Positions 1 through 8,490 are shown, counted from the first letter of the stretch. The stretch: 64,000 nucleotides of DNA from SPCO01 sp964427285 (GCA_964427285.1 CAYRTS010000002.1:30466-94465); one strand, 5' to 3'. Notes: a model not told the origin generated them from the sequence alone. A program made the numbers and translations.

Positions 1-342
1 CTGTTCATGGATGAGCCGACGTCGAACCTGGATCCGCTGGGCAAGGATGAGATCTTCGAGATCGCCCGGCATCTCAACCGAGAGGAGGGGATGACCGTGA
101 TCGTCGCCGAGCACGAAGTGGAGGTCCTGGCCGAGTACGCCGACCGGATCGTCGTCCTCCACGAGGGTCGGATTGCGATGCAGGGGACGCCGGCGGAGGT
201 GCTGAGCCGCGTGGCGGAGCTCGATGCGCTGGGTTTGCGGACGCCCCAGGTGACGGAGTTCGCCCATGCCCTGTCAGGCGCGTCCGCGGACCTCCCGGTC
301 ACGATGGATGGCACGCTGCGCTGGCTGGAGGCCCGGGCATGA
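1..342 (+). CDS. ecfA1: ECF transporter ATPase EcfA (5' end cut by window)
   Basis: C-terminal third of an ABC ATPase of the energy-coupling factor type. The reading frame is already open at base 1. It starts inside the Walker B strand (LFMDEPTSNLDP) and continues through the switch histidine region (VIVAEHEVEVLAEYADRIVVL) to a typical EcfA tail with GTPAEVL. Walker A, the Q loop and the ABC signature lie upstream of the window. The stop overlaps the start of the next gene as ATGA, so the two ATPases are translationally coupled and probably form the EcfA-EcfA' heterodimer that powers vitamin or nucleoside uptake. The substrate-binding S component is not visible and may lie upstream. Confidence 0.9.
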   Translation: MFMDEPTSNLDPLGKDEIFEIARHLNREEGMTVIVAEHEVEVLAEYADRIVVLHEGRIAMQGTPAEVLSRVAELDALGLRTPQVTEFAHALSGASADLPVTMDGTLRWLEARA

Positions 343-1160
343 CCGGCGGCGCGTCCATCATCAGCGTCCAGGAGGCGCGTTACGTCTACAAGCACGGCAA
401 CGTCGTCGCGCTGGAGGGACTGTCGGTCGAGATTGCCGCGGGCGAGCTCGTTGGGGTGATGGGCCAGAACGGCTCTGGCAAGACGACGCTCACGAAACTG
501 CTGAACGGGCTCCTGAAGCCGACCTCGGGCCGGGTGATCGTCGACGGACGGGATACGGCCCAGCACACGGTGCAGGCGATGGCGGCGCACATCGGCTATG
601 TCTTCCAGAACCCGAATCACCAGCTGTTCGCGACCACCGTGGCTGAAGAGCTGGCCTTTGGACCGCGCAACATCGGCTGCCCGCCCGCCGACGTCGAGGA
701 GCGCGTGGCGGAGGCGGTCGAATTCTTCGGGCTCCGCGAGATCCTCGCGCTCCATCCGTATCGAATCAGCTTCCCGCTGCGCAAGCTGGTCGGGATCGCC
801 TCGATCTTCACGATGCGGCCGAAGGTGTTCATCCTCGATGAGCCGACGACCGGCCAGGACCATCGAACCACCAGCGTGATCGACCGCCTGATCGTGCGCC
901 TCGCGGAGCGCGGGGACACCGTCCTCTGCGTCTCCCATGACATGCCGCTCATCGCCCACGTGGCGCAGCGGGCGTTGGTGATGTGGAACGGAGAGTTGAT
1001 CGCGGACGGCACCCCGCGCGAGGTCTTCGCGGACAAGGCCGTGATGGATCGAACCCATCTCACGCCACCGCAGGTCACCCGGCTGTCGATGCGAATGCCC
1101 GGGCGGGCTGGCCGTCCCGCCGCCTTGTCGGTCGCCGAACTGGTCGCGGAGTCGCGCTGA
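339..1160 (+). CDS. ecfA2: ECF transporter ATPase EcfA' with degenerate ABC signature
   Basis: Full-length ABC ATPase (273 aa), second subunit of the ECF energising module. Walker A is GQNGSGKTT, the Q loop is VFQNPNHQ, Walker B is VFILDEPTTGQD and the switch region is LCVSHD. The usual LSGGQ/LSxGE signature is replaced by ISFPLRKLVGIAS, with neither of the two glycines. In a heterodimer this would make one of the two composite ATP sites unusual. That reading is inference from family knowledge. The start overlaps the preceding stop (ATGA) and the stop overlaps the next ATG, so the gene is tightly operonic. Confidence 0.93.
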   Translation: MTGGASIISVQEARYVYKHGNVVALEGLSVEIAAGELVGVMGQNGSGKTTLTKLLNGLLKPTSGRVIVDGRDTAQHTVQAMAAHIGYVFQNPNHQLFATTVAEELAFGPRNIGCPPADVEERVAEAVEFFGLREILALHPYRISFPLRKLVGIASIFTMRPKVFILDEPTTGQDHRTTSVIDRLIVRLAERGDTVLCVSHDMPLIAHVAQRALVMWNGELIADGTPREVFADKAVMDRTHLTPPQVTRLSMRMPGRAGRPAALSVAELVAESR

Positions 1161-2053
1161 TGCAGGGCGTCAATGTGTCGGTCACGCACGTTCGCGGGAC
1201 CTCCTGGCTCCACCGGCTCAACCCCATCTCCAAGCTGGCCTGGCTGCTGGCGGTCACGCTGTTTGCCTTTGCCTCGTACAACCCGATCCCGCTCTTCCTG
1301 ATCGCCATCGCCGGGCTGGTCCTGGGCACCACGGCCGGGATTCTCAAGCCGCTGATGCGGATCCTCGTGGTCTTTGCGCCCCTGACGGCGTCGATGATCG
1401 TGATCCAGACGATCGCCCCGGCCATCTGCGGCGATGCCTGCACGGCGGTGGTCCAGCTGGGTCCGTTCACGCTCTACCAGGAGGGGATGTCGCACGGCCT
1501 CTCGCTGGTTTCCCGCGTCCTGTCCATGGAGATCGTCGCGCTGGGCGTGCTGATGACGACCCATCCGTCGGACCTGTTCGCCTCCTTTGCCAAGCTCCGG
1601 GTTCCGTACATCCTCAACTTCATGGTCTCGATGACGCTCCAGCTCATTCCGGTCCTCCAGCGCGAGGTCTCGGTTGTGCTCTCGGCGCAGAAATCGCGTG
1701 GGATGAAGAGCCGGGGGTTCGGTTCCATCGTTCCATCATTCGTTCCCGTCTTCGCCGGCGCCTTCGAGCGTGTGCAACAGCTCTCGATCAGCCTGGAGTC
1801 GCGCGCCTTTGGCTCGGCCGGTCTCAAGACCTCGTATCGCCAGGTCCGATTTGGCCCGGTGGACGCTGCGATCGCCATCCTCGGGCTGGCGGTTGGGGCC
1901 GTCGGCGTCTACGTCGGCCTGACGTTGTGGAGTGCTGACCTGACACCTTCCGTGGTTCTGCCGGTCGCAGTCATGCTGGCAATCTTCCTCCTCTCGGCGG
2001 TCCTGTTCATCGGCGTGCTCGCGGCGGCGATCCTGGCCATCGCCCGGTCCTGA
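1160..2053 (+). CDS. ecfT: ECF transporter transmembrane coupling protein EcfT
   Basis: A 297-aa integral membrane protein of the CbiQ/EcfT family, which links the EcfA ATPases to an S component. The ATG start overlaps the previous stop (TGATG). The open frame extends further upstream, but only inside ecfA2. The N-terminus has the HRLNPISKLAW motif that precedes the first membrane segments in this family. Several hydrophobic segments follow, then the cytoplasmic coupling region with two Ala/Arg/Gly-type motifs (AQKSRGM near residue 175 and ESRAFGS near 213), as expected for EcfT. Two C-terminal membrane helices end the protein. The phosphorylases immediately downstream suggest a nucleoside or nucleobase substrate, which is inference. 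Confidence 0.93.
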   Translation: MQGVNVSVTHVRGTSWLHRLNPISKLAWLLAVTLFAFASYNPIPLFLIAIAGLVLGTTAGILKPLMRILVVFAPLTASMIVIQTIAPAICGDACTAVVQLGPFTLYQEGMSHGLSLVSRVLSMEIVALGVLMTTHPSDLFASFAKLRVPYILNFMVSMTLQLIPVLQREVSVVLSAQKSRGMKSRGFGSIVPSFVPVFAGAFERVQQLSISLESRAFGSAGLKTSYRQVRFGPVDAAIAILGLAVGAVGVYVGLTLWSADLTPSVVLPVAVMLAIFLLSAVLFIGVLAAAILAIARS

Positions 2054-2064
2054 GCTGTCCCGCC

Positions 2065-2898
2065 GTGGCCGCGATGGACCCGAGCCCGACCGAGCCCCAG
2101 CATCACATCGCCCTGCGCCGGGGCGATGTTGGGCGCTACGTCCTGCTGCCCGGCGATCCCGGTCGTGTGGAGGTCATCGCCCGGCACTTCGATGACCCGG
2201 TCTTTGTGGCCACCAATCGTGAGTTCGTGACCTGGACGGGGACCCTGGACGGCGTTCCCGTTGCCTGTACTTCTACCGGGATCGGCTGCCCGTCGACCGC
2301 GATTGCCGTTGAGGAGCTTGTGGCCATCGGCGCCGACACGTTTATCCGGGTCGGCACCTCGGGCGCGATCCAGCCGGACATCGTCACCGGTGAGCTGGGG
2401 GTCATCACCGGGGCGATCCGCGATGAGGGGACGAGCCACCAGTATCTGCCGCCGGAGTATCCGGCCGTCGCCGACATTGACGTGACGGCGGCGCTGCGGG
2501 CGGGCGCACTGGCGAGTGGCCACACGTTCCGGCTCGGGATCGCGCAGTCCAAGGATTCGTTCTTCGGCCAGCACGCACCCGATCGGATGCCGGTGGGGCC
2601 GGAGCTGCACCGGCGCTGGGCGGCCTGGATCGCTGGCGGTGCGATCTGCTCGGAGATGGAAGCCGCCGCGCTGTATATCGTGGCCGCGACCCTTCGCGTT
2701 CGCGCCGGCGGGGTGATGCTGATCTTCGGCGACCTTGGCGGTCGACCGATGACGCCCGAGGAGCAGATCGCGGGCGATATCGAGCGGGTGATCGAGGCGT
2801 CGATCGCGGGCCTCCGGATCCTCATCGCCGAGGATGTCGCGCGGGATCGGGAGCTTGCGGGTGCCCGGGGCGCCGGGAGCGAGCGGGTGGCGGGATGA
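2065..2898 (+). CDS. Nucleoside phosphorylase (uridine phosphorylase-like), copy 1
   Basis: A 277-aa enzyme of the NP-I phosphorylase superfamily, which cleaves a nucleoside with phosphate to a base and ribose-1-phosphate. Visible motifs are the phosphate-binding LLPGDPGR near residue 30, STGIGCPSTAI, IRVGTSGAI and the ribose/base-site CSEMEAAALYI near residue 195. The GTG start lies 11 bases after the ecfT stop; an ATG nine bases further in is an alternative. It is closely related to the next gene (shared IALRRGDVGRYVLLPGDPGR), so the pair arose by tandem duplication. Position behind an ECF module suggests intracellular breakdown of an imported nucleoside. The substrate cannot be read from sequence alone. 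Confidence 0.9.
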   Translation: MAAMDPSPTEPQHHIALRRGDVGRYVLLPGDPGRVEVIARHFDDPVFVATNREFVTWTGTLDGVPVACTSTGIGCPSTAIAVEELVAIGADTFIRVGTSGAIQPDIVTGELGVITGAIRDEGTSHQYLPPEYPAVADIDVTAALRAGALASGHTFRLGIAQSKDSFFGQHAPDRMPVGPELHRRWAAWIAGGAICSEMEAAALYIVAATLRVRAGGVMLIFGDLGGRPMTPEEQIAGDIERVIEASIAGLRILIAEDVARDRELAGARGAGSERVAG

Positions 2899-3761
2899 CC
2901 GACGACGTGATGCACCACATCGCCCTCCGCCGCGGCGATGTGGGCCGGTACGTGCTGCTGCCCGGGGACCCCGGACGCTGCGAACGGATTGCGCGCCACT
3001 TCGACGACGCGCGCCTGGTCGCCCGCAATCGCGAATACGAAACGTGGACCGGGTCGCTGGACGGCGTCCGGGTGTCGGTCACCTCGACCGGAATAGGCTG
3101 CCCGTCGACCGCCATCGCGGTGGAGGAGCTGCTCCAATGCGGCGCGGACACGTTTATCCGGGTCGGGACCGCCGGTGGGATGCAGCCGGGGATGGTGACC
3201 GGCGAACTGGCCAACGTGACGGCGGCGATCCGCGACGAGGGCACCACGAGCCACTACCTGCCCATGGCCTTTCCGGCGATTGCGGATCTTGACGTCGTCC
3301 TCGCCCTGCGTGAGGCGGCTCGCCGCACGGGAGCCCGCGTGCGCGAAGGCGTCAGCCAGTCGAAGGATTCGTTCTACGGCGAGATCGAGCCTGGGCGGAT
3401 GCCGCTGCGCGAACGACTCGAGGAGCGCTGGGCCGCGTTCATCGCCGGTGGTGCCATCTGCTCGGAGATGGAAGCCGCCGCGATCTTCATCATCGCCTCC
3501 ATCCATCGAGCTCGCTCCGGCGGGATCATGGCCTGTGTCGGCAATCCGGACATGACGGAGGGGGAGGTCGCCGCGTCTATGGCCGGTTTCGATCTCGACG
3601 AGGTCATTGCGACCGCGGTCGAAGGGCTGCGGGTGCTGATCGAGCGTGACGGGGCGGCCGGGGCGTCCGGGTCGGCCGGGGCGGCCGAGCGCGGTGCGAT
3701 TGCCGGGCGCGGCGCGACAGCGAAGCGGCTCGCTGGTCCGTCGGTCTCACCCTCTCGCTAA
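2895..3761 (+). CDS. Nucleoside phosphorylase (uridine phosphorylase-like), copy 2
   Basis: A 288-aa paralogue of the preceding gene, coupled to it by an ATGA overlap. It keeps LLPGDPGR, STGIGCPSTAI, IRVGTAGG and CSEMEAAAIFI, so it should be catalytically competent. It differs from copy 1 mainly in the segment after the ESExxA region (GGIMACVGNPDM against GGVMLIFGDLGG), which in NP-I enzymes lies near the nucleoside site, so the two copies may prefer different bases. A low-complexity Ala/Gly/Arg tail of about 40 residues follows the conserved domain and has no recognisable function. Confidence 0.9.
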   Translation: MTDDVMHHIALRRGDVGRYVLLPGDPGRCERIARHFDDARLVARNREYETWTGSLDGVRVSVTSTGIGCPSTAIAVEELLQCGADTFIRVGTAGGMQPGMVTGELANVTAAIRDEGTTSHYLPMAFPAIADLDVVLALREAARRTGARVREGVSQSKDSFYGEIEPGRMPLRERLEERWAAFIAGGAICSEMEAAAIFIIASIHRARSGGIMACVGNPDMTEGEVAASMAGFDLDEVIATAVEGLRVLIERDGAAGASGSAGAAERGAIAGRGATAKRLAGPSVSPSR

Positions 3762-3763
3762 TC

Positions 3764-5005
3764 GTGGATGCCGATCTGGAGATCCCGTTCAACCCGGTGG
3801 ACCCGCGGTTCATCGCCAATCCCTACCCGGCCTATGAGCGGGTTCGCGAGTCCGGCGCCGTCTGGCATCCCGAAGGCGATCACCTCTGGTACCTGACCCG
3901 CCATGCGGACGTCCATTCCGCCTTCCGCGACCGTCGACTCGGGACGAACTTCCTGCATCGGTACACCCCCGAGGAGCTAGGCCTCGCGCCCGGAATCCCG
4001 GTCTGGCGCGATCCGCGCTGGCAGGACTTCGCCGCCTTCGAGCGCTGGGAACTCCTGAATCTCGAACCCCCGGTGCACACCCGTCTGCGTCGCCTCGTGA
4101 CCGAGGCGTTCACGCCACGGAGCATCGAGGGGCTGCGCCTCGACATCTTCGGGCGGGCTCGGGCGCTGTTGGAGCCCGGCCGCCAGGCTGGATCGATCGA
4201 CCTCGTCAACGACTATGCGCAGCAGTTCTCGCTCGGCATCATCTGCGACCTCATCGGCGTGGCGCCGGCGGATCGGGAGACCATCAAGCGCCTGTCCGAT
4301 GACACCGTGGCGATGTACGAGCCGGCCCCATCGGAGGCCCAGCGGATCGCGTCCGATACCGCCGCCGGGGATTTTCGTCGGTATCTGCTCGACGTGGTCG
4401 CCATCCGCCGCCGGACTCCCGCCGCCGACCTGCTGACCGCACTTCTCGATGCGACGGTCGAGGGTGAGCGCCTCAGCGACGACCAGATCGTGTCCACGGC
4501 GATGGTCCTGCTGATGGCCGGGCATGAAGCCACGGTCAACGCCACGACCAACGGGATTGCCGCGCTGGCGGCGCATCCGGACGAGTGGCAGCGGATCCGC
4601 CGGGGGGAGATCTCGCCACGCGCGGCGATCGAGGAGATCCTGCGCTTCGATCCGCCGCTCCAGTGGTTCGAGCGCTGGGTGCTTGACGCCGGGTTCAGCG
4701 TGGACGGCATCGAGATCCCGGTCGGGTCGCGGGTGGCCCTGGTGCTGGCCGCGGCCAACCGCGACCCACGGCGCTGGGCCGACCCGGACCGGTTCGACAT
4801 TCGGCGTGCTGACGCGGGCCATCTGTCGCTCGGTGGCGGCATCCACTTCTGCATCGGCGCGCCACTGGCCCGGATGGAGCTCGAGGCGACCCTCACCGAG
4901 CTGGCGCGCACGGAGGCGGAGCTGGTCATCCTTCCACCGACGGTGCGTCGGCCCACCTTCCAGTTCCGGGGCTACGAGCGGCTCGAGATCGCGCTGACCA
5001 ACTGA
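3764..5005 (+). CDS. Cytochrome P450
   Basis: A 413-aa soluble bacterial class I P450. The I-helix oxygen-activation motif is present as AGHEAT near residue 255. The K-helix ExxR is EEILRFDPP. The haem-binding loop is LGGGIHFCIGAPLAR, with the axial cysteine near residue 366. No membrane anchor is visible. The only start that fits is a GTG two bases after the preceding stop, so the gene is the last member of the ECF-phosphorylase operon. No ferredoxin or ferredoxin reductase gene lies nearby, so its redox partners are encoded elsewhere. The substrate is unknown; context would allow a role on the imported compound, but that is only a guess. Confidence 0.93.
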   Translation: MDADLEIPFNPVDPRFIANPYPAYERVRESGAVWHPEGDHLWYLTRHADVHSAFRDRRLGTNFLHRYTPEELGLAPGIPVWRDPRWQDFAAFERWELLNLEPPVHTRLRRLVTEAFTPRSIEGLRLDIFGRARALLEPGRQAGSIDLVNDYAQQFSLGIICDLIGVAPADRETIKRLSDDTVAMYEPAPSEAQRIASDTAAGDFRRYLLDVVAIRRRTPAADLLTALLDATVEGERLSDDQIVSTAMVLLMAGHEATVNATTNGIAALAAHPDEWQRIRRGEISPRAAIEEILRFDPPLQWFERWVLDAGFSVDGIEIPVGSRVALVLAAANRDPRRWADPDRFDIRRADAGHLSLGGGIHFCIGAPLARMELEATLTELARTEAELVILPPTVRRPTFQFRGYERLEIALTN

Positions 5006-5013
5006 CCCGGGGC

Positions 5014-5073
5014 GGTCGCCCCCCGGTACCTCCGGTCGCCCCCCGGTACCTCCGGTCGCCCCCCGGTACCTCC
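5014..5073. repeat. Three perfect tandem copies of a 20-bp unit
   Basis: Three identical, head-to-tail 20-base units (GGTCGCCCCCCGGTACCTCC) fill most of the gap between the convergent P450 and MFS genes. Each contains the palindrome GGTACC. The unit is not a multiple of three and lies outside coding sequence. It could act as a bidirectional 3'-end element or simply be a slippage-prone repeat. Confidence 0.95.
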
Positions 5074-5110
5074 GGTGCCGATTTCCGCGGTCGGGGTTGG
5101 ACTGGCGGCT

Positions 5111-6328
5111 TTAGGCCGGCATCGCCCGGGTCCGCCATCGCCCGCGAAGGTCGGTGACGATCGCCACGATCGCTGCGAGCACGCCGAGCGGGATGACGAT
5201 CAGCCGCGCGGCGTCGGCCCCGAACACCGTCACCGCCGACCCGGCCAGCGCCGCGCCGGCCGCGATCCCAAGGGCCGTTGCCGACACGAGCAGCGAAAAC
5301 GACGATGTCCGGGAGTGGCCGGGGGTGATCTCCGCAACGTACGCATTCGACTGGATGAATGTCGGGGCGATCGCGGCACCGGCGAGCGCAGCCGCCACGA
5401 CAAACGGGGCGTAGCCACCAACCAGGGCCATGGGCAGGACGCCCGCGGCGTAGACGACCATCGAGATCGTGAATCGTCGACGAGCTGGGGTCCGCCACGT
5501 CCGGGCCCCGACGAGGATGGCGCCGACGAGGCTCGCACCCGAATTGACGAAGAAGACCAGCGCAGCCCCTTCCGGGACCCCGATCGCCGCGGAGTACGCC
5601 AGCTGGAGGACCTGCACGGCACCCAGGGCCCCACCAAGACAAGCGACCGACACGAGGACGCCCGGACCCGCCGGGAAGCGTGGCCGCCAGCCGGTGATTC
5701 CATCGCCATGCGGGTGCGGAGCCGGAGCCGGCAGGCTCCAGCGCGAGGTGATCCCCCACACGCCGATCAAGCCCAGGCCCATGGCCACGACAATGGGGAG
5801 TCCGGCGAACCAGGCCGTGGCCAGGATCGCCACCGCGGACGGCCCGATCAGGAACGAGAGCTCGTCGTTGATCGATTCCAGCGCCTGTGCCGAGGCGAGT
5901 CGTCCTTCGCGGTCGTCGAGCGCTGCCCAACGAGCTCGCGTGAACGCTCCGGTGTTCGGCAGCACAGCGCCGACCATGGCCGCGAGCAACACGTATAGCG
6001 GTGTCACCCCAATCGTCAACAGGCTGACCACGGCGAGCGCCGCGGCCGCGGTCGCGACGACCGAAAGCAGACGGGCCAGTGGAAGCTGCCCCCGCCGGTC
6101 TGCGATCCGCCCGATCGCGGGGCCAACGACCGCGGTCGCGACGGCCATCGCCCCCGCCGCAAGCCCACCAAAGGCGTAGCCGGTCTCCGGATCCACTGCC
6201 GCGGCCGCGGCCACGAAGGCGACCGACAGCATGGACATCGGCGCTCGGCCGATGAGTCCGAACCCGATGAGGGTCTTGCCGCCGGGCTGATCCAGCGGCC
6301 CGGCAAAGCCGGCAAGGAGTCGGGGCAT
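5111..6328 (-). CDS. MFS transporter
   Basis: A hydrophobic 405-aa protein with about twelve membrane segments and the major facilitator motif A variant GRIADRRGQ near residue 75, so it is a secondary transporter. The ATG start is preceded by GAGGGG; a TTG one codon upstream is an alternative. It follows the queuosine-salvage gene by about ten bases on the same strand, so the two are probably co-transcribed. This makes it a candidate importer for queuosine, queuine or a related nucleoside. The substrate assignment is inference from position only; multidrug efflux is the other obvious possibility. Confidence 0.88.
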   Translation of the reverse strand: MPRLLAGFAGPLDQPGGKTLIGFGLIGRAPMSMLSVAFVAAAAAVDPETGYAFGGLAAGAMAVATAVVGPAIGRIADRRGQLPLARLLSVVATAAAALAVVSLLTIGVTPLYVLLAAMVGAVLPNTGAFTRARWAALDDREGRLASAQALESINDELSFLIGPSAVAILATAWFAGLPIVVAMGLGLIGVWGITSRWSLPAPAPHPHGDGITGWRPRFPAGPGVLVSVACLGGALGAVQVLQLAYSAAIGVPEGAALVFFVNSGASLVGAILVGARTWRTPARRRFTISMVVYAAGVLPMALVGGYAPFVVAAALAGAAIAPTFIQSNAYVAEITPGHSRTSSFSLLVSATALGIAAGAALAGSAVTVFGADAARLIVIPLGVLAAIVAIVTDLRGRWRTRAMPA

Positions 6329-6340
6329 CAACCCAACCCC

Positions 6341-7336
6341 TCAGTACATCGTCGTCCGGGTCAGGTGATGCGGCCAGAACGTCGCGTGGTAGGTCTTCCA
6401 CAGCCGGTAGTCCACCTGCGGGATCACCAGCTGCTTGTCGGCCGGGCGCAGTTCGTTGATGGCGTTCGTGAGAAGCGCCGTCGCGTAGATCGTGTGGGCG
6501 CGCAATTCGATCTCGTCCGGGCTGTCTCGCGGGATCATGACCCCGCTGTTGATCCTGGCCTCGAGATCCGGGGTGTACTCGGTGATGCCCATGAGGCGCA
6601 ACGCGACCGGGACGATGTAGTCGGCAAAGGCCGTCGCGCGCGAGAGGTCCCGAAGGCCGGTTTGACCGAGACGCACGTAGACCGCGTGGAGCGACCAAAG
6701 GCTGAGTTGGGCCAGCTTGTAGAACTGGACCCGGTGGCCGTCATAGGTGCTGCTGTCCTCGAACCGCGGGAAGTCGGCGAGGAGGCGTTCCAGCATCCCG
6801 TTACCATCGGCGTAGAGCGCGCGCTCGCAGCCGTTGGCCCAGACGTGGAACCGACCATTGAACCGCGCCACCAGCGTTGCGCCGATCTCGTTGAGGATCG
6901 CGACCCGCTCGTCGAGCATCGGCATCTCGATGGTGCCGTCGAACAGCCGCGCGAGGTCCGCCCGTGTCACCGACGCCATCCACGAGCCCTCGAGGATCGG
7001 CTCCCCGGCCTTGAACGCCCGGTGAACGCAGGCCAGCATGGCCTCCGAATCGACGTAGCGGGTGCCGTTGTAGTCGGCCTCGAACTTGACCGACGTATCG
7101 AAATCGGTGAACGCAAAATTGAGGGCTGATTCCAGCATGACGAGATCCGTCAGCACGTCCGGGTCATGTCCGAAGTCGAACAGGAACGATCCGTCTGGAA
7201 GCCCGAATTCCTCGTACGCCATCCAGCCGGCGACCCGCCGAATCCCATCCTGCGAGGTGCGGACGTTCCGGGACGCCTCGATCACCGGCAACGTGGACGA
7301 CAGGACCTGGCTATCCCAATGGTCGATCGGGTGCAT
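6341..7336 (-). CDS. Queuosine salvage protein (DUF2419 / Qng1 family)
   Basis: A 331-aa protein that I recognise as DUF2419, the family of the queuosine nucleosidase Qng1, which releases queuine from queuosine 5'-monophosphate for tRNA modification. Recognisable stretches include WMAYEEFGLPDGS near residue 40, NFAFTDFDTSVKFE near 75, PMLDERVAILNEIG, and YTPDLEARINSGVMIP near 265. The ATG chosen here has a good ribosome site (AGGGAGAG); a longer frame upstream is open but lacks similarity. The MFS gene downstream and a divergent PfkB kinase suggest an import, phosphorylation and hydrolysis route. Family membership is seen in the sequence; the pathway is inference. Confidence 0.85.
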   Translation of the reverse strand: MHPIDHWDSQVLSSTLPVIEASRNVRTSQDGIRRVAGWMAYEEFGLPDGSFLFDFGHDPDVLTDLVMLESALNFAFTDFDTSVKFEADYNGTRYVDSEAMLACVHRAFKAGEPILEGSWMASVTRADLARLFDGTIEMPMLDERVAILNEIGATLVARFNGRFHVWANGCERALYADGNGMLERLLADFPRFEDSSTYDGHRVQFYKLAQLSLWSLHAVYVRLGQTGLRDLSRATAFADYIVPVALRLMGITEYTPDLEARINSGVMIPRDSPDEIELRAHTIYATALLTNAINELRPADKQLVIPQVDYRLWKTYHATFWPHHLTRTTMY

Positions 7337-7554
7337 GCACTCTCCCTGCAGGCCGGACCGCCGGCCACTCCGGGCCGTCGGGAGACCCGACGACGGCGCA
7401 ACGATACGGGAGCGAGTGGCCAAGCGCCGGGTCAGCAGCCCGGACACGCCCGTGCTGGTTCCAGGCGGACACGCCTCCACGCGGTTTGCGCGGGGTCACT
7501 GGCCGGCCTCACCATGTTGGTCCACGCTTGATCGGTTGCAGGAGGACTGGACTG
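7337..7554. promoter_or_regulatory. Divergent intergenic region, queuosine salvage / PfkB kinase
   Basis: On the minus strand a -10-like TATCGT (7406-7401) would start a leader of about 58 bases for the salvage gene. That leader contains a perfect 7-bp hairpin with a three-base loop (7376-7382 pairs with 7386-7392). On the plus strand the kinase has a strong ribosome site (GGAGG, about 7541-7545). No known riboswitch consensus was recognised. Confidence 0.4.
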
Positions 7555-8490
7555 GTGGATCGCCCGGGGATCGTCGTGGTCGGCAGCACCATGATCGATC
7601 TGGTCGCGTACGCCGATCGACTGCCGGGTGACGGCGAGACGGTCGTCGGTAGTGGTTTCCGGTCCGGGTTCGGGGGCAAGGGCGCCAACCAGGCGGTCAT
7701 GGCCGCGCGCTTCGGGGCCGCGGTCGCGATGGTCAACGCGGTCGGCGACGACGACTACGGAACGGCGACGCTCGCCAACCTCGCGGGGGAGGGGATCGCC
7801 ACGGAGTACGTGGTTCGCGTCCCTGGCTCCTCGGGCGTCGCCCCGATCTGGGTCGATGGGAACGGGTCCAACCGGATCATCATCGTCCCGGGGGCGAACC
7901 TCCACGTGCCTGCTGCGCTGGCCGTTAACGCGGTTGAGCGGCTCCGGCCCGCCGTCGTGATCGGGCAATTCGAGATTCCGCAGGCAGTGACGGCGGCCGG
8001 GTTCGCGGCGGCGAGGCGCGTTGGCGCGGCGACGATCCTCAATCCGGCCCCGGGAGCCTCCATTGACCCGGAGCTGCTGGCAGTAACGGACTGGCTGGTC
8101 CCCAACGAAACCGAGTTCGCGATCATCGCCGGCGAATCGTTGGGCAGCGACCCGGCGGACGAGGCCGAACGGATCGTGGCGTTTGGCCGCCGAGTCGGGG
8201 TCTCGCTCGCCGTCACGCTTGGCGAGCGGGGAGTCGCGCTCCTGACCGGAGGCGGGCCGCTTATTCGGATCCCGGCACCGGCCGTCAGACCTGTCGACAC
8301 GACTGGGGCAGGCGACGCGTTCGTTGGCGCGTTTGCGGTCGGGCTGGCGATGGGCAGGACCCCAGAGTCGGCCGCTCGCCTGGGCTGTGCGGCAGCATCG
8401 GACAGTGTGACCCGGCCGGGGACGCAGGCCTCGTACGCCGACCCAGCGGGCGCGGCCGCCCTCCTCGCGGCCACGGCGACTGCGGTTTGA
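7555..8490 (+). CDS. PfkB-family kinase (ribokinase-like)
   Basis: A 311-aa sugar or nucleoside kinase of the ribokinase/PfkB fold. The first signature is GGKGANQAVMAARFG near residue 40. The second is DTTGAGDAFVGAFAVG near residue 255, with the catalytic Asp in GAGD. The GTG start is set by the GGAGG site just upstream; the frame is open for another 23 codons but they look non-coding. Overall it resembles ribokinase (VVVGSTMIDLVAYADRLP at the N-terminus). It sits divergent from the queuosine-salvage gene. Because Qng1-type enzymes act on the 5'-monophosphate, phosphorylation of imported queuosine is a testable alternative to ribose phosphorylation. Confidence 0.9.
   Translation: MDRPGIVVVGSTMIDLVAYADRLPGDGETVVGSGFRSGFGGKGANQAVMAARFGAAVAMVNAVGDDDYGTATLANLAGEGIATEYVVRVPGSSGVAPIWVDGNGSNRIIIVPGANLHVPAALAVNAVERLRPAVVIGQFEIPQAVTAAGFAAARRVGAATILNPAPGASIDPELLAVTDWLVPNETEFAIIAGESLGSDPADEAERIVAFGRRVGVSLAVTLGERGVALLTGGGPLIRIPAPAVRPVDTTGAGDAFVGAFAVGLAMGRTPESAARLGCAAASDSVTRPGTQASYADPAGAAALLAATATAV

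Noticed and set aside
4926..6698. A 590-codon minus-strand frame spanning parts of the P450, MFS and salvage regions
   Set aside because: It overlaps three supported genes in other frames, is Arg/Gly-rich and resembles no protein family.
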